Notes under the pieces: model-generated
Told to the model about the DNA's origin: nothing
Database searches by the model: none
What the model saw: only the letters and a program-made list of their open reading frames with translations
Position numbers and translations under genes: made by a program
Assembly (NCBI RefSeq): GCF_029633865.1
Contig: NC_079224.1
Location: 23,368,895 to 23,432,894 of the forward strand
Direction of reading: 5' to 3'
Length of the DNA stretch: 64,000 nt
From: Lampris incognitus
Taxonomy: Eukaryota > Chordata > Actinopteri > Lampriformes > Lampridae
Shown: one piece after another, positions 1 to 11,700 of the stretch
How the letters are laid out: each line of letters starts with the position of its first letter
Numbering within the stretch: the first letter of the stretch is position 1

Positions 1-89
1 AGGACTGGACGGTTGTCGAAGGGTTTGAAACCAAAATAAATGGCAAGGTGAGCCAAATAGAGTCCTGTGTGTCCCCCCTCCTTCCTTGA

Positions 90-116
90 TTATGATGATG
101 ATGATGATGATGAGAG
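90..116. repeat. (GAT)n microsatellite
   Basis: A short run of GAT triplets. No coding signal accompanies it. Confidence 0.9.
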
Positions 117-280
117 ACTGAGGGCCCCCCATAACACCTGGGACCCCACCGAAAATAGAACACAACGCAGAGCTGATGATGGAAGTGACGGGCGTGCAGC
201 AGGCTGACCAGCAGAGAACAGCATAGGACTGCCCCCGTTACACAAGCTATCACAATACCTATCAGAGCCAAAAGAACAAC

Positions 281-743
281 ACTGGGTAACAGCCAAACAT
301 GTGTTAAATACTTGAAAGGCACAATCAACCAGGAGTTGTGTTACAAGAAAAGTGATGAAAAACTCAAACTTGAGGGATATAGTGATGCTGATTGGGCAGC
401 AAATATGGTTGCAGATGTCATGACCAAGCCTGTAACGAAGTTCAAGATTGAAAAATTTGTGAGATATATGTTTGGGATGTAAATGTTTTGTGACTGATGT
501 GTACAGTATAGAGCAAGTGGGGGTGTTACAATATTCTAAGCCAAGGTTATGTGTATGTGCTCTTATACTGATATCACCACTAGAGGGCGCTGTTGTGTTG
601 ACCTGTGGTCTATAAAACAGCATGCGCAAAATAAAGAAACCACTTGGTTACAGCAACACCGATGAAGTGCACGCGTGATTTTTCTCCGTGAAATGAGTCT
701 AGCTGAGCCAGTATTCCTGCCCTCAGAGATGACAACGTCAACA
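281..743 (+). mobile_element. Ty1/copia retrotransposon fossil, 3' end with LTR
   Basis: The sequence encodes pieces of a copia-type RNase H (YLKGTINQELCYKK, then GYSDADWA). A purine-rich tract follows, then an LTR of about 220 bp that starts TGTTACAATATT at 524 and ends GTCAACA at 743. Only the far 3' part is present. It is a broken, old-looking fragment. Family placement rests on the SDADWA motif and the LTR layout. Confidence 0.75.
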
Positions 744-804
744 GTAATCATAGCATTGTAAGATTGGTTAAGTACTCCATGCCATGTGTTCCCCAGTTTC
801 ATCC

Positions 805-3236
805 ATAGTGGCCAACTTCAGCGTTCAACTTTATTTCACAAAAATATGAAAAAATACAATTTACACATACATATATAATACACAAAATGGTGTGAAAAGG
901 GACACCCCAAGGAAGCTCAGCAGAGCTTATGGATGGGGGCCCATACTTAAAGTAATTTACGTTAAGAGTAACAGGGGTAAAAGGAAAGAAAATCTACAAA
1001 AATTAAATAATAAAAAAATGTGAAATAAAGTCCTAGCCCTATCATTAGCAAGTTTTTAGAATATCAGTTCTTAATTTATGTTTTAATTTCTTTTTAGAGA
1101 CGTATGGATGATGACATTTTCAAATCGTCACAACGCATTCCACACCAGTGGGCCTTTACATGCCACACCAAGGCTAGTGCATCTAAGCCTGCGCCACTTG
1201 CCCACTGTAAGGTTCTTATTCCTGGTGCTAAATGCATGCGAAGGGAGGCAAATTTGAATGAGGTCACACAGTCTGTCATTGACCCCATAGATAACATGGT
1301 ACATCAAACAAGCATTATGGAAAACATTACATTCAGCAAGCCTTAAAAGACCATAATTGCAGAAAAGGGGGTCTGTGGGAGCACAGACCCCAGACCACGA
1401 TATGGCACATATAACTTTCTTTTGCAGAATCTGTAGTTTTTTTTTAGATGACTGGGATAAGTGTTGCACCAAATAACATTGCAGTAATTGATATGGGGCT
1501 CAAATAAACACTTGTACAAAGTAAGAAGTGCTGCGCATGGGAGAAAATGTCTTATCTTAAAAAACAGACTAACATATTTAGATAATCTTTTTGTTAAAGC
1601 ATCAATATGGCCCTTAAAATTTAAGGATTCATCTATATAGACCCCTAGGAATTTTGTGGACTTTACTCTTTCAATATCATGGCCATTAATTTTGAGACAA
1701 ACATGCTCAGCATTATTTTGATTTTTGTTGGAACAAAACACAATGTAGTTTGTCTTGCTGATATTTAGGGATAATTTATTACATCTGAGCCAAGTGTCCA
1801 TCTTCACCAGCTCCTCGTTTAGAATTTTTTGAAGATCATTTAGACTCTTATGTAACAGGAACAAATTTGTATCATCAGCAAACAATATTTTATGTAAAAT
1901 GTAAGAGGAATTTACAAAGTCATTTATATACAGGATAAAAAACAGCAGCCCTAAAATGGAGAAAAATACGAATGCTGGAGTGTCCTTTATCAATAGCATC
2001 ATTGATTTTTTTCAATGAGTTCAAGAATCGCTATGCATGTGGTGCTCTTTTTCCTGAAGCCATACTGAGACAGAACAGGAATATTAGATTTTTCCAGGTA
2101 ATAACTTAATCTGCTATACACAACTCTCTCTAGTACTTTGAATATTGTAGGCAATGTAGATATTGGATGACAGTTGTGCATATCATTTTTATCACCAGAT
2201 TTAAAGACTGGAACATTTCTAGCAATCTTTGCAATATTAGGCACAATCCCACAAAGTAATGAGAGGTTAATAGAGTAGACAAGTGGCTCCACATTTTTGT
2301 TCACAATGGCTTTAAGAATGTTGCTAGAGATTTTGTCTGCGCCAGCTGTATGTGAACTTTTCATAATCGTGATGATTTTAGAAACTTCATTTTTGTCAGC
2401 TGGCTTCAAGAAAAATGAATTCAAATGATTTTCTTGTAGATGTTGGCTGAAAGTGGCACCCTGTGGTTGGCTGATTTTGTTGGAAAGATTTTCCCCTATG
2501 GAGATAAAATGATTATTAAAGTTATTAGCAAGATCAGTATTGTTAATATCAGCATTATTAATATTGATGCTGGTGCTACTGGCATTTTGTATAATCTTGG
2601 TGTCAGGCAGCACAGCATTTTTACGACCCCAGCTTAGGACTTTGTTTAAAACCTTCCAAGATTTCTTTAAATCCCCCTGTGATGCTTTAATGAGTTCTGT
2701 GTAATAATTTCTCTTACTAGTTCATATAATATGTGTAAGTTTATTTCTGTATTTGGTATAATGTTCCTTATTAGTATCACTAAGGGTTTTAATGTAGAAT
2801 TTATAAAGTTTGTTCTGATGTTTGATGGGTTTTAGGATTCCCTTTGTAAACCAGAAATTGTGATCGCTTCTAACGATCTTTTCAGGTATGTTGCGTTCAA
2901 TGGAGTCTGTTATTTCACTAATTAGAGCATTATATGCAGTATCTGGATCTTTACAATCATAGACTGAGTCCTATGTTATGGTTCGCAGGTTTTACATAAT
3001 TGTAGCAGCGTTTTCTCATTTAGGACTTTAACTTTTGTTTTAGGACTTGAAGCTGTAGTCTTAGCAAGATCAATGAATAACACAATAGCAAAATGATCTG
3101 AAATGTCAGAAAGCACCACACCCGAGTCAATACAGGCATCACGGATGTTTTTGATGAAGTTATCAATGATAGATTTGCTGGTTTTTGTTACTCTGGTAAA
3201 AGTGTTTATGGTGGGGAAGAAAGAAGAGGAATATAA
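805..3236 (-). mobile_element. Non-LTR retrotransposon (jockey/CR1/L2 group), 5'-truncated
   Basis: Minus-strand LINE. Reading right to left, about 2976-3230 gives the end of an AP-type endonuclease (DSGVVLSDISDHFA). About 2000-2640 gives the first reverse-transcriptase blocks (HTAGADKISSNIL, then SQYGFRKKSTT). About 1343-1960 gives the catalytic block with LFADDTNLF and the KLSLNISKTNYIVF block. About 1128-1470 gives the C-terminal block, and an AT-rich 3' UTR ends near 810. The frame is interrupted several times, with the largest gap between about 2640 and 2980, so it is inactive. The 5' part stops where the Penelope element begins. Assignment within the jockey/CR1/L2 group is uncertain. 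Confidence 0.85.
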
Positions 3237-4440
3237 TGTGTTACTTGTACATGGAAGAAGTGGAAAAGAGGGCTCTGATGCCAGGGACACCACCTAGCCA
3301 TTGGTTCAGATTTGTGGATGACACCTGGGTTAGAATTAAATCTCAGCACGTACCACATTTCACCGACCACATTAACTCTGTGGTCAACCACATCAACTTC
3401 ACCAGGGAGGATGTAAAAAATGACAGATTATCATTCTTAGACTGGGAAATTGCAATTGGTGATGGGGGAAATTTGATTGTTGATGTTTACCATAAACCAA
3501 CATATACTGATCAGTACTTAAGGTTTGACTCTCATCCTCAACTAGAACACAAACTAGGAGTCATCAGGACGCTGTACCACCAAGCTGACAACATTCCCAC
3601 CGACACAGCAGCCGGGAAGGGGAGACATCCCACATTAAACAGGCCCTGGTTAAGTGTGGTTATCCTAACTGGGTATTTGTCAAAGCCAGGAAGACGCCCA
3701 AACAGTGCACCAGCCAATTGAAGAGAGGAGAAGGACAACAGCTGCCTAAGTGTAAACCAGTGGTGATTCCATATGTGGCGGGAGTGTCGGAAAAGTTCAG
3801 ATGCATATTTTCCAAACACCCTATCTCAGATGCTTTCAAACCTCAAAACACGCTGTGCCAGAAATTGGTCCACCCCAAGGATTGGATCCCCCAGCACAAA
3901 CAGAGCAATATAGTGTACGCTGTTAAGTGCCAGGAGGATTGCCGTGACTTGTACATCAGGGAAAGCAAACAGACACTGGCCAAGAGGATGATACAATACA
4001 GGAGAGCTAACACGTCAGGCCAAGACTCTGCAGTCTACACCCATCTACAGGTCAGTGGCCACTCTTTCAAGGATGAGGATGTGCACATCCTTGATAGGGA
4101 GGAATGCTGGTTTGAACAGGAAGTCAAAGGGGGGGGGGGCTAAGAGTACATCTGTTGCCATTTTACAATGACGAAATGATATGATTGCAAACATTCGCAA
4201 ATCCTCTGTGACTAGTACACATGGCCATTGTACATTGTAACTGTAGTTAATGGTCACGGCAATTTGCATGTGAACCCAATTGTTGTTTACGGTCATTATG
4301 CCACTGTATTGTTTATAAGGGTGGAGATACCTTCAGTCAGTTGAGACTGAAGAAGTCACTTAGTTGAGTGATGAAACATTTCTCTCAATAAATGTGTCCA
4401 GATGAACTGATTCAAATTTTGGTGATTTCCTTACCTGGAT
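3237..4440 (+). mobile_element. Penelope-like element, 3' half
   Basis: Encodes the end of a Penelope reverse transcriptase (WFRFVDDTWV, about 3300-3336; then SFLDWEIAI and VYHKPTYTDQYL). A GIY-YIG-type endonuclease follows (SNIVYAVKCQEDCRDLYI, about 3905-3960), with a C-terminal [14 protein letters not shown] block to about 4110. The non-coding 3' end (4300-4440) carries a hammerhead-like core and the AATAAATGTGTCCAGATGAA tail seen again near 6.2, 50.8, 52.5 and 57.7 kb. The copy is 5'-truncated and broken. Confidence 0.85.
4347..4376 (+). ncRNA. Hammerhead-like ribozyme core in Penelope 3' end
   Basis: CTGAAGA at 4347-4353 fits the hammerhead CUGANGA box. TCACT and AGTGA (4356-4360, 4367-4371) can form stem II, and GAAA follows at 4373-4376. 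Penelope terminal repeats are known to carry hammerhead motifs. Cleavage by this copy is inferred, not shown. Confidence 0.5.
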
Positions 4441-4569
4441 TATTGAGCGTGCATAAAGACATAAATGTTTACTTTGCTATTTAAATGTGTGCCAGCTCAC
4501 ATTAGCTAGCTACTATGAACTTATGCTAAAGTTACAGATTCCAGTAGCCCACATTAACACCCACTGCTC

Positions 4570-5160
4570 ATTATGGCAATACTTGGGGTCAACTGTCCAA
4601 AGTAACAGGGAGTGCAGAAGAGAGGCGAAGAAGAGAGTGCAGGCAGGGTGGAGTTAGTGGAGAAGAGTGTCAGGAGTGATTTGCCACAGAAGGGTTCCAG
4701 CAAGAGTTAAAGGGAAGGTTTACAAGATGGTTGTGAGACCAACTATGTTATATGGTTTGGAGACAGTGGCACTGACGGAAAGACAGGAAGCAGAGCTGGA
4801 GGTGGCAGAGTTGAAGATGCTAAGATTTTCATTGGGAGTGACGAAGGACAGGATTAGGAATGATTATATTAGAGGGACCGCTCAAGTTGGACGGTTTGGA
4901 GACAGAGCAAGAGAGGCAAGATTGAGATGGCTTGGACATGTGTGGAGGAGAGATGCTGGGTATATTGGGAGAAGGATGCTGAATATGGAGCTGCCAGGGA
5001 AGAGGAAAAGAGGAAGGCCAAGGAGGAGGTTTATGGATGTGTTAAGGGAAGACATGCAGGTGGCTGGTGTGACAAAGGAAGATGCAGAGGACAGGAAGAA
5101 ATGGAAATGGATGATCCGCTGTGGCAACCCCTAACGGGGGCAACCAAAAGTAGTAGTAGT
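4570..5160 (+). mobile_element. RTE-type LINE 3' fragment
   Basis: A stretch at 4667-5134 encodes the C-terminal part of an RTE-like reverse transcriptase ([20 protein letters not shown], then RLRWLGHVWRRD and GRPRRRFMDVLRED). It ends in CCCTAACGGGGGCAACC plus TAG triplets. A longer relative sits at 52.6-53.87 kb with the same end. This copy is a 5'-truncated fragment. Confidence 0.8.
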
Positions 5161-5221
5161 TCATATGGCATACATTAGTGTTATATTACAGTTAAAGTAC
5201 ATTAATTCCTTCCTTAATTAA

Positions 5222-5235
5222 CCTGTGTGTGTATG

Positions 5236-5291
<56 letters not shown>
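5222..5291. repeat. (GT)n microsatellite
   Basis: About 70 bp of nearly pure GT dinucleotides. The Cys-Val reading frame across it is an artefact. Confidence 0.95.
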
Positions 5292-5733
5292 TGTCTCAGC
5301 CAGGTCAGGGTTTCCCAAAACATGGCAGAGATAAGAAAAAAGGTGGACATCAGAACATTTTTGTAGGCTCAAAATGCCACTGTGTAAGTAGGAAGACCTC
5401 TGTAATATTACAAATACTAGCTGAAAAATACTAGTCCATAGAAATTGAATTGAGGGCTAATATAAATGTTCAATAATTGTGCCATTAGACAGCAATAGTA
5501 AAATAATCTGTGAAGGGCAGCAGCAGCAACACACAGAGGGACAGAGACGGGGAGTCTCAGGTAAGGTTTCACAGTTTTAGTCTTGAGAAAATTCCATGTT
5601 TGTGGTCCCCCCTAATTTGTAACAAGATCTGCGCCCTTGGGACTGCACTACAGTTTTGGACCTCGGAGCATGACAAGCTTTGGATTCAAGAAAATTGTCA
5701 AAAACCAGTAATTCTATCATTTATTTTCTGCAC

Positions 5734-8700
5734 CTGTTTGTGTAGCGAGTAGGCAGCCTCCAGTAGGTAGTAATGAAGGCCTTTGTCCAACTTCAGCAAC
5801 CTGAGGGAGAGGTAGACTGGGCCAGGGGGGGGAAAGGTATTCCACAGTGCAGGTAAAGGGTAGGAGACATTGGAACACAGCTGCCAGCCCACCATCTTGG
5901 ACCCTGCAAGGGAAAATTGATGTTGTTTATGTAGTTGTGGTCATTGGAAGATTTGTAAGAACTGTCCCAGTCCACATGTGACCATCTTAAAGCTCTCACT
6001 TTTTGGAAATAATTTCACTGATGTGTTACTAGAGAAATTCATGAATTATCTGATTGATGAGTTTATGTAAATTCAAGCAATTAAATGAAATTGGCATATT
6101 TTGAAAACTGATTCTGTTATTTGCTCTCACCTTTGACATCAAAGCAGAGTATACACACACAACCCAACATATCTATCTTTACGCATGCTCAGTAATACAG
6201 GTAAGAAAATTAAAGAAGGTTGAAACAGTTCATCTGGATACAACGTTTACTGACAGATACGTTTCATCACTCAACTAAGTGACATCTTCAGTCTCAGCTG
6301 ACTGCAGGTATCCACACCCTTATAAACAATACAGTGGCATAACGACCAAAACCACTGACCAGTTTCATATGCAAATTGCCATGACCATTAACTAGAGTTA
6401 CAATGGCCATGTGTACTATTCACAGAGGATTGGGGAAGGTTTGTAATCACAGCATTGTAAGATGGCGACAGATGTACTCTTAGCCCCCCCTGGTTCAGGG
6501 ATGGTCATTCCCTCTTAACATAGATGGCCTCTTTGAAACATATCTATTAATAAATGTTGTATCCAGATGAACTGATTCACCTTTCTTTAACCCAGCATAC
6601 AGACTCAAAAAGCAAAATTCTTTAAGCAAAATTTGCAACGCCAACACAAGCAGTAACAAAACAGCTGACCACAAATTCATAATGGCAATCTGTCAGTAGA
6701 CAAAAGTGAGGGCAGAGACAGTGATGATGGCTAAATAGTCACAATTATCCAGACCAAAGCAGACATAGACCTTAAGATGTAATTCAGTGGTTAAATCTTC
6801 AATACCACAGGCTCAGGCTATAAAGTGAAAATAAAATGACAAGAAAGGTTTATGCAGGTTCAGTTTTCCATGAGAAGGTCAAATGTTAACTGAACAGATA
6901 AAACTGATAATGTAAGCTCAGTGCGACAGTGGCTCAGGAGGTACAGCAGGTCATCTAGTAACTGAGGGTTGCCGGTTCGATCTTTGGCTCCTCCTTGAAG
7001 AAATGTCGAGGTGTCCTTGAGCAGGACACCTAACCCCTAACTGTTCCCGATGAGCTGTTTGTTACCTTGTATGGCTGACACCACCATCAGTGAATGAGTG
7101 TATGTGTGCATGGTTGAATGTGAGGCATTCATTGATTGTAAAGCATTTTGCGTCGCTGTTGCAACCAAAAAAGTGCTATACAAATGCAATCCTATAAAAA
7201 TGCAATCCATTTATAAGCTCAGCATTTATTTACCAGAAACAGTACATTTTAATGTTCATCATTGACAAACTGCAATAATTTCTGTGTATTATTCAAAATG
7301 TTTGTCACAGTATATGAAGCCTTACAGGTCTTTTGTGTGCAGGTGGTCTTTTCTAAACGACTCTTCGGCCCTTTTATCTCTTCTCTGTGGTCTCCACTAA
7401 CTTGAAACACTCGAGAGCTGGAACACAAAAAACTTCACAATGTCATCTATACAATTATCTCATACAATTCTAAAAGCAATACAAATGCCAAAAATGGATA
7501 ACTAGACTAGCAAATAACCACATGCTATTGCATTATAAGTGTTTTGGCAGCAGGTCATTTTTTGACATCCATGCTGCCCTCTTGCTTAGGATGAGGAATT
7601 ACGACAATTTTTGCAAAAATGTCGAATGGAGAATTAGTTGGAAGAAATCTATTAAAGTAATGTTAATATTAAGGCATGGTAACAAGCCTGTCTGATAGCA
7701 GCCCAATAGTTTTGTTTTTGTTTTTGTTTTACAGCGTCTCTGAGTACACTAAAAGTTATGCTAACCATTGTGGAAGTGCAAGGTACTGATCCACCTACTA
7801 GTATGTGCTACATCAGAGTAATTCAAAGCCAAATGTAGTCTTGGAGATACACTGAAATAAAAATGAGTACGAAAAGTGAGAGTTGTCCCTAATTTTGAAC
7901 TAGTTTGGTCAATTGTTAGAGAACAGCATTCATCATTGTTTTTTTATTCATTTCACTTGATATTGACTACAATATTGTAGGGCAGTTTTTTCAAACATTT
8001 ATGATAAGACTGAAAATATTCTCAAATTAAAAACTATTGAGTCATTTCACATCAAAAGAAACTGAAATTTTACCTAAATCATTTGCAAATATTGTTGGTT
8101 GAGATCAAGTATATTGTACACCTACTTCATTAACTACCCATTAAGCTTTTAAAGTAACAATTATTCACTACAGTACATAACAATCTGGCTTAGAAGATTT
8201 GTTAAAAATAGCTAAATTAGTTCTTGATCAGTTGCATAAGCAAGATTCAATTCAAGATTCAGTAATTTATTGCCATATCAATTTTGCAGTTGATTTGGAA
8301 TTTGTTTCGGTGAGCCCAAAGATAAAAGCAAACATATAACTACCCAATACATACAAGGAGTGTCCACAAAAACATACTGTTACAATTATAATTCAGTTAA
8401 TGCAACCATATGGCCCATTCCCTTAAAGTGACAAATTTTATTGCATGTGCTTAAGGAGACTATACATGTACAATCAGTGAAGCACTTAGGATGCGCATTG
8501 CTGCAGTGTAAGTGCTGTTGTGGAAGTGAGATGTTCTGGGTCTTGATACTGTCTTTTACCTGAAGGGAGATGATTGAATAGGGGGTTGGCCAGGTGTGAG
8601 GAGTCCTTTCAAATTTTAAACCTTTCCGCCAAATGTGAATATGGTGTAGTTCAGAAATGACGGGAAGTTTGCAGCCAATTATTCATGAAGCTGTGCGCGC

Positions 8701-11700
8701 AACTCTGTCCTACAGTTTTTTCTCGTGGGCTGTAGAATTGCCACACTGTACAGTTACTAAGAAAGTGAGCACACTTTCTATTACAGCTCAGTAGAACTGT
8801 AACATTTCAACCTTTGATGCTCCAAATTTCCTAAGCTGCCTTAGAAAGAATAGTCTTTGGTGAACTTTCTTCTGGATGGTGGTGAAGTTGTCTTCCCATT
8901 TCAGGGAGGAGGAGATTGTAGTCCCAAATCCAAACTTACCTGAAAGAGACAATGTCCATGAGGTCCTCAGGTGAGTTAAGGGTGATCCTGAGGTCCCGTC
9001 CCTCCTGTAGCTGAACACTGCCATCCAGACTGGTGGAGCTCCTCAGCTCTGAGGCCCACTCCACACCAGCCTGACCCAACACACCGTCCACCCCCATCCT
9101 GGCTGACAGGCCCACATAAGCACTGAAAATAGAGCGAGGAGTTCACCTGTGCTGATAGTCAAATGTAGAGTAGCAGCAGTTACTAATGAAAATGCAAAGT
9201 TTTTGTAAAGTCCCACTCATTATGCAGTGGCCACTCAAATGAGCAAAAACAAATGTGTCTAGGGTCTGCCAATCCCAATAACCACAATGAGTCCACCCTT
9301 AGAGGGAGGAACCTGCCACAAAATTTACATCATACGTGTTTTGTGGTCAGAGCCTTACTGTTTATGGATCAGCAGACAAACAAGTACCTAAATAAAGAAA
9401 TCTAGTTCATGTGCTGCACAAAGGTGCGTAGGCCAACAGGAGCAGAGCTTTGATGGAAAGTCACCGTAGAGAACTTGTGGTTCAAACTATTTCACTAAAC
9501 TTTTCATCTGAAAATTCAGTCTAGACCCAGATATGGAAAAACATGAACAGCTGTGGCTAGGGAAATAGAGGAAGAATCACATACAATTCTAAATTTCAGT
9601 TTGCCTCTAGAAATATTAGTCATATTAACTTTTACATACTTGGCTGTCTACCTCGTCAACAGACTGTTAACACTTTAGCTTCATTATCACCTTATCTATT
9701 CTTCATCTATCACTATAAATTATAATGATAATCAATTGATATGTATTATAATAATTGTGTATTTTGTCTCCCAATTATTTAGATAAAACTCACTTCGGCT
9801 TGATGTAGCCTGCCAGGAAGAAGTGGGTAGCATCCCTATACTTGGCATTGCCCTTCAGACGCAGTGAGAGAAGGGAGGTCATGTTGACAGCCAGTCTGAC
9901 AGGCATACCAGACAGAGATGGCAATACCAACTCTTCTGTCATCAGCACAGCCCTGTGATTCAACTCAATCTCCTGGCCCTGGATGAGAGACGGACAGAGA
10001 GAGTGAGGGAGAGTGGGGTAAAGAAAAAGGAAGAGAACCAGAAAGAGAGAAAAGGCAAGAGCGGGAACTGAGATAAACCTTGAGATAAAGACTGAGTCAA
10101 ATAGACAGCTACACAGAGTAGTGACAGACATACCCTTGGACACAGACTGACTTTATCAGCTACGACAAAAACACTGCTTTCTACTCCCCCCCGCTTTTTT
10201 TTCTCTCCAATTGTATCCGGCCAATTACCCAACTCTTCTGAGCCTTCCTGACCTCTGCTCCACTCCCTCTGCCAATCCGGGGAGGGCTGCAGACTACCAC
10301 ATGTCTCCTCCGATACATGTGGAGTCGCCAGCCGCTTCTTTTCACCTGACAGTGAGCAGTTTCACCACGGGGACGTAGTGTGTGAGAGGATCACGCTATT
10401 TCCCCCAGTTTCCCCTCCCCCCAAACAGGCGCCCCAACCAACCAGAGGAGGCGCTAGTGCAGTGACCAGGACACACACCCAAATCTGGCTTCCCACCCAC
10501 AGATACAGCCAATTGTGTCTGTGGGGACACCCGACCAAGCCGGAGGTGACACAGGGATTTGAACTAGCGATCCCAGTGTTGGCAGGCAACAGAATAGACC
10601 GCCACGCCACCCGGACGCCCTCTGCATTCTACTTTTAAGATAAATCAGCGGTTCCCAATCAGTTCCTTGGGTATCATCCTGTTATGTGAATGTGATGACC
10701 CGTCAGAATAGAAAACCAGCAGTACCAATGGTGTCTTAGGAACGGATTGAAAACCACCGAGAAATACAATGCAACCTTTTTTTTTCTCTGCATACCCTAT
10801 TTAAAGCTTATTGCTCTAGCCTTGAGGAGAACTGTGTGGAAGATACATCTTTTTTCTCAAGAAATTTCAAAACAATATCTGGCAAACAATGGCTTTGTCA
10901 TTTTGCTTGTTACAGTGCTCAGTCAATGTTCATCAGTACAAATGAAAAGTAGCTCTAAGCTACTATATCTGGCAAAATATATTTATTGAGCACTGTCCCT
11001 GTAAAAATACACAAAAAAGTAAACAAATTCTAGTTTATACCATTTCAGAAATATTAGCTTATAGGTACTGCTGGAGCACTAATAAAGAAAGTTTTTCTTG
11101 TGGAGTTTTTCCTCATTCGGGTCTAGGGTCCAAGGATAGAAGGCGTTGTATGTCATATACTGTCATATATCATGCTGATTGTAAAGCCCTTCAGGACTAC
11201 CTTGTGATTTTGGGCTATACAAATAAACTTGACTTGACTTAATTACCACTGCGTTACCTTGAGCAGCCTGACAGCCAGGCCTGCCATACTCAGAGATAGC
11301 TGGTTAATCTGAGTGTAGAAATCGTTGCAGGTAAATGCACTAAGTTCATTACCAAACACCTTCACACCGACCCAACACCTAGGCTTGCTGTCCTCGGCTC
11401 TCCGCCTCCAAGATAACTGGAAAACAGAAAGCAAACATCTAACATGTAAGAGAGGCCTAACCACCAGTTTTTCTTATTGTTGTTCCACAAGTTAATATTT
11501 TCTCATGATCAGTGAAGGAATGTTGCTTGTTTCTGAACGCCCAGGCGAGGTAAATGAACTTAAAAAGCCAAACATGTTGATCAGGAAAAATTATTTATTG
11601 AAGTGCCTATGATGTCCACCAAATGTCAGAAGAACAAACTGTTCCTGAGGACAGCAACATCTGAGTCAATCAAATGACTGCACTAAAAAGAGTTAAAACA

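Noticed and set aside
5225-5434. Open frame of Cys-Val repeats
   Set aside because: It is a GT microsatellite read in frame.
5500-5570. Plus-strand exon ending CTCAG|GTAAGG
   Set aside because: A single donor-like match with no acceptor or partner exon, opposite the lipid-transfer gene.
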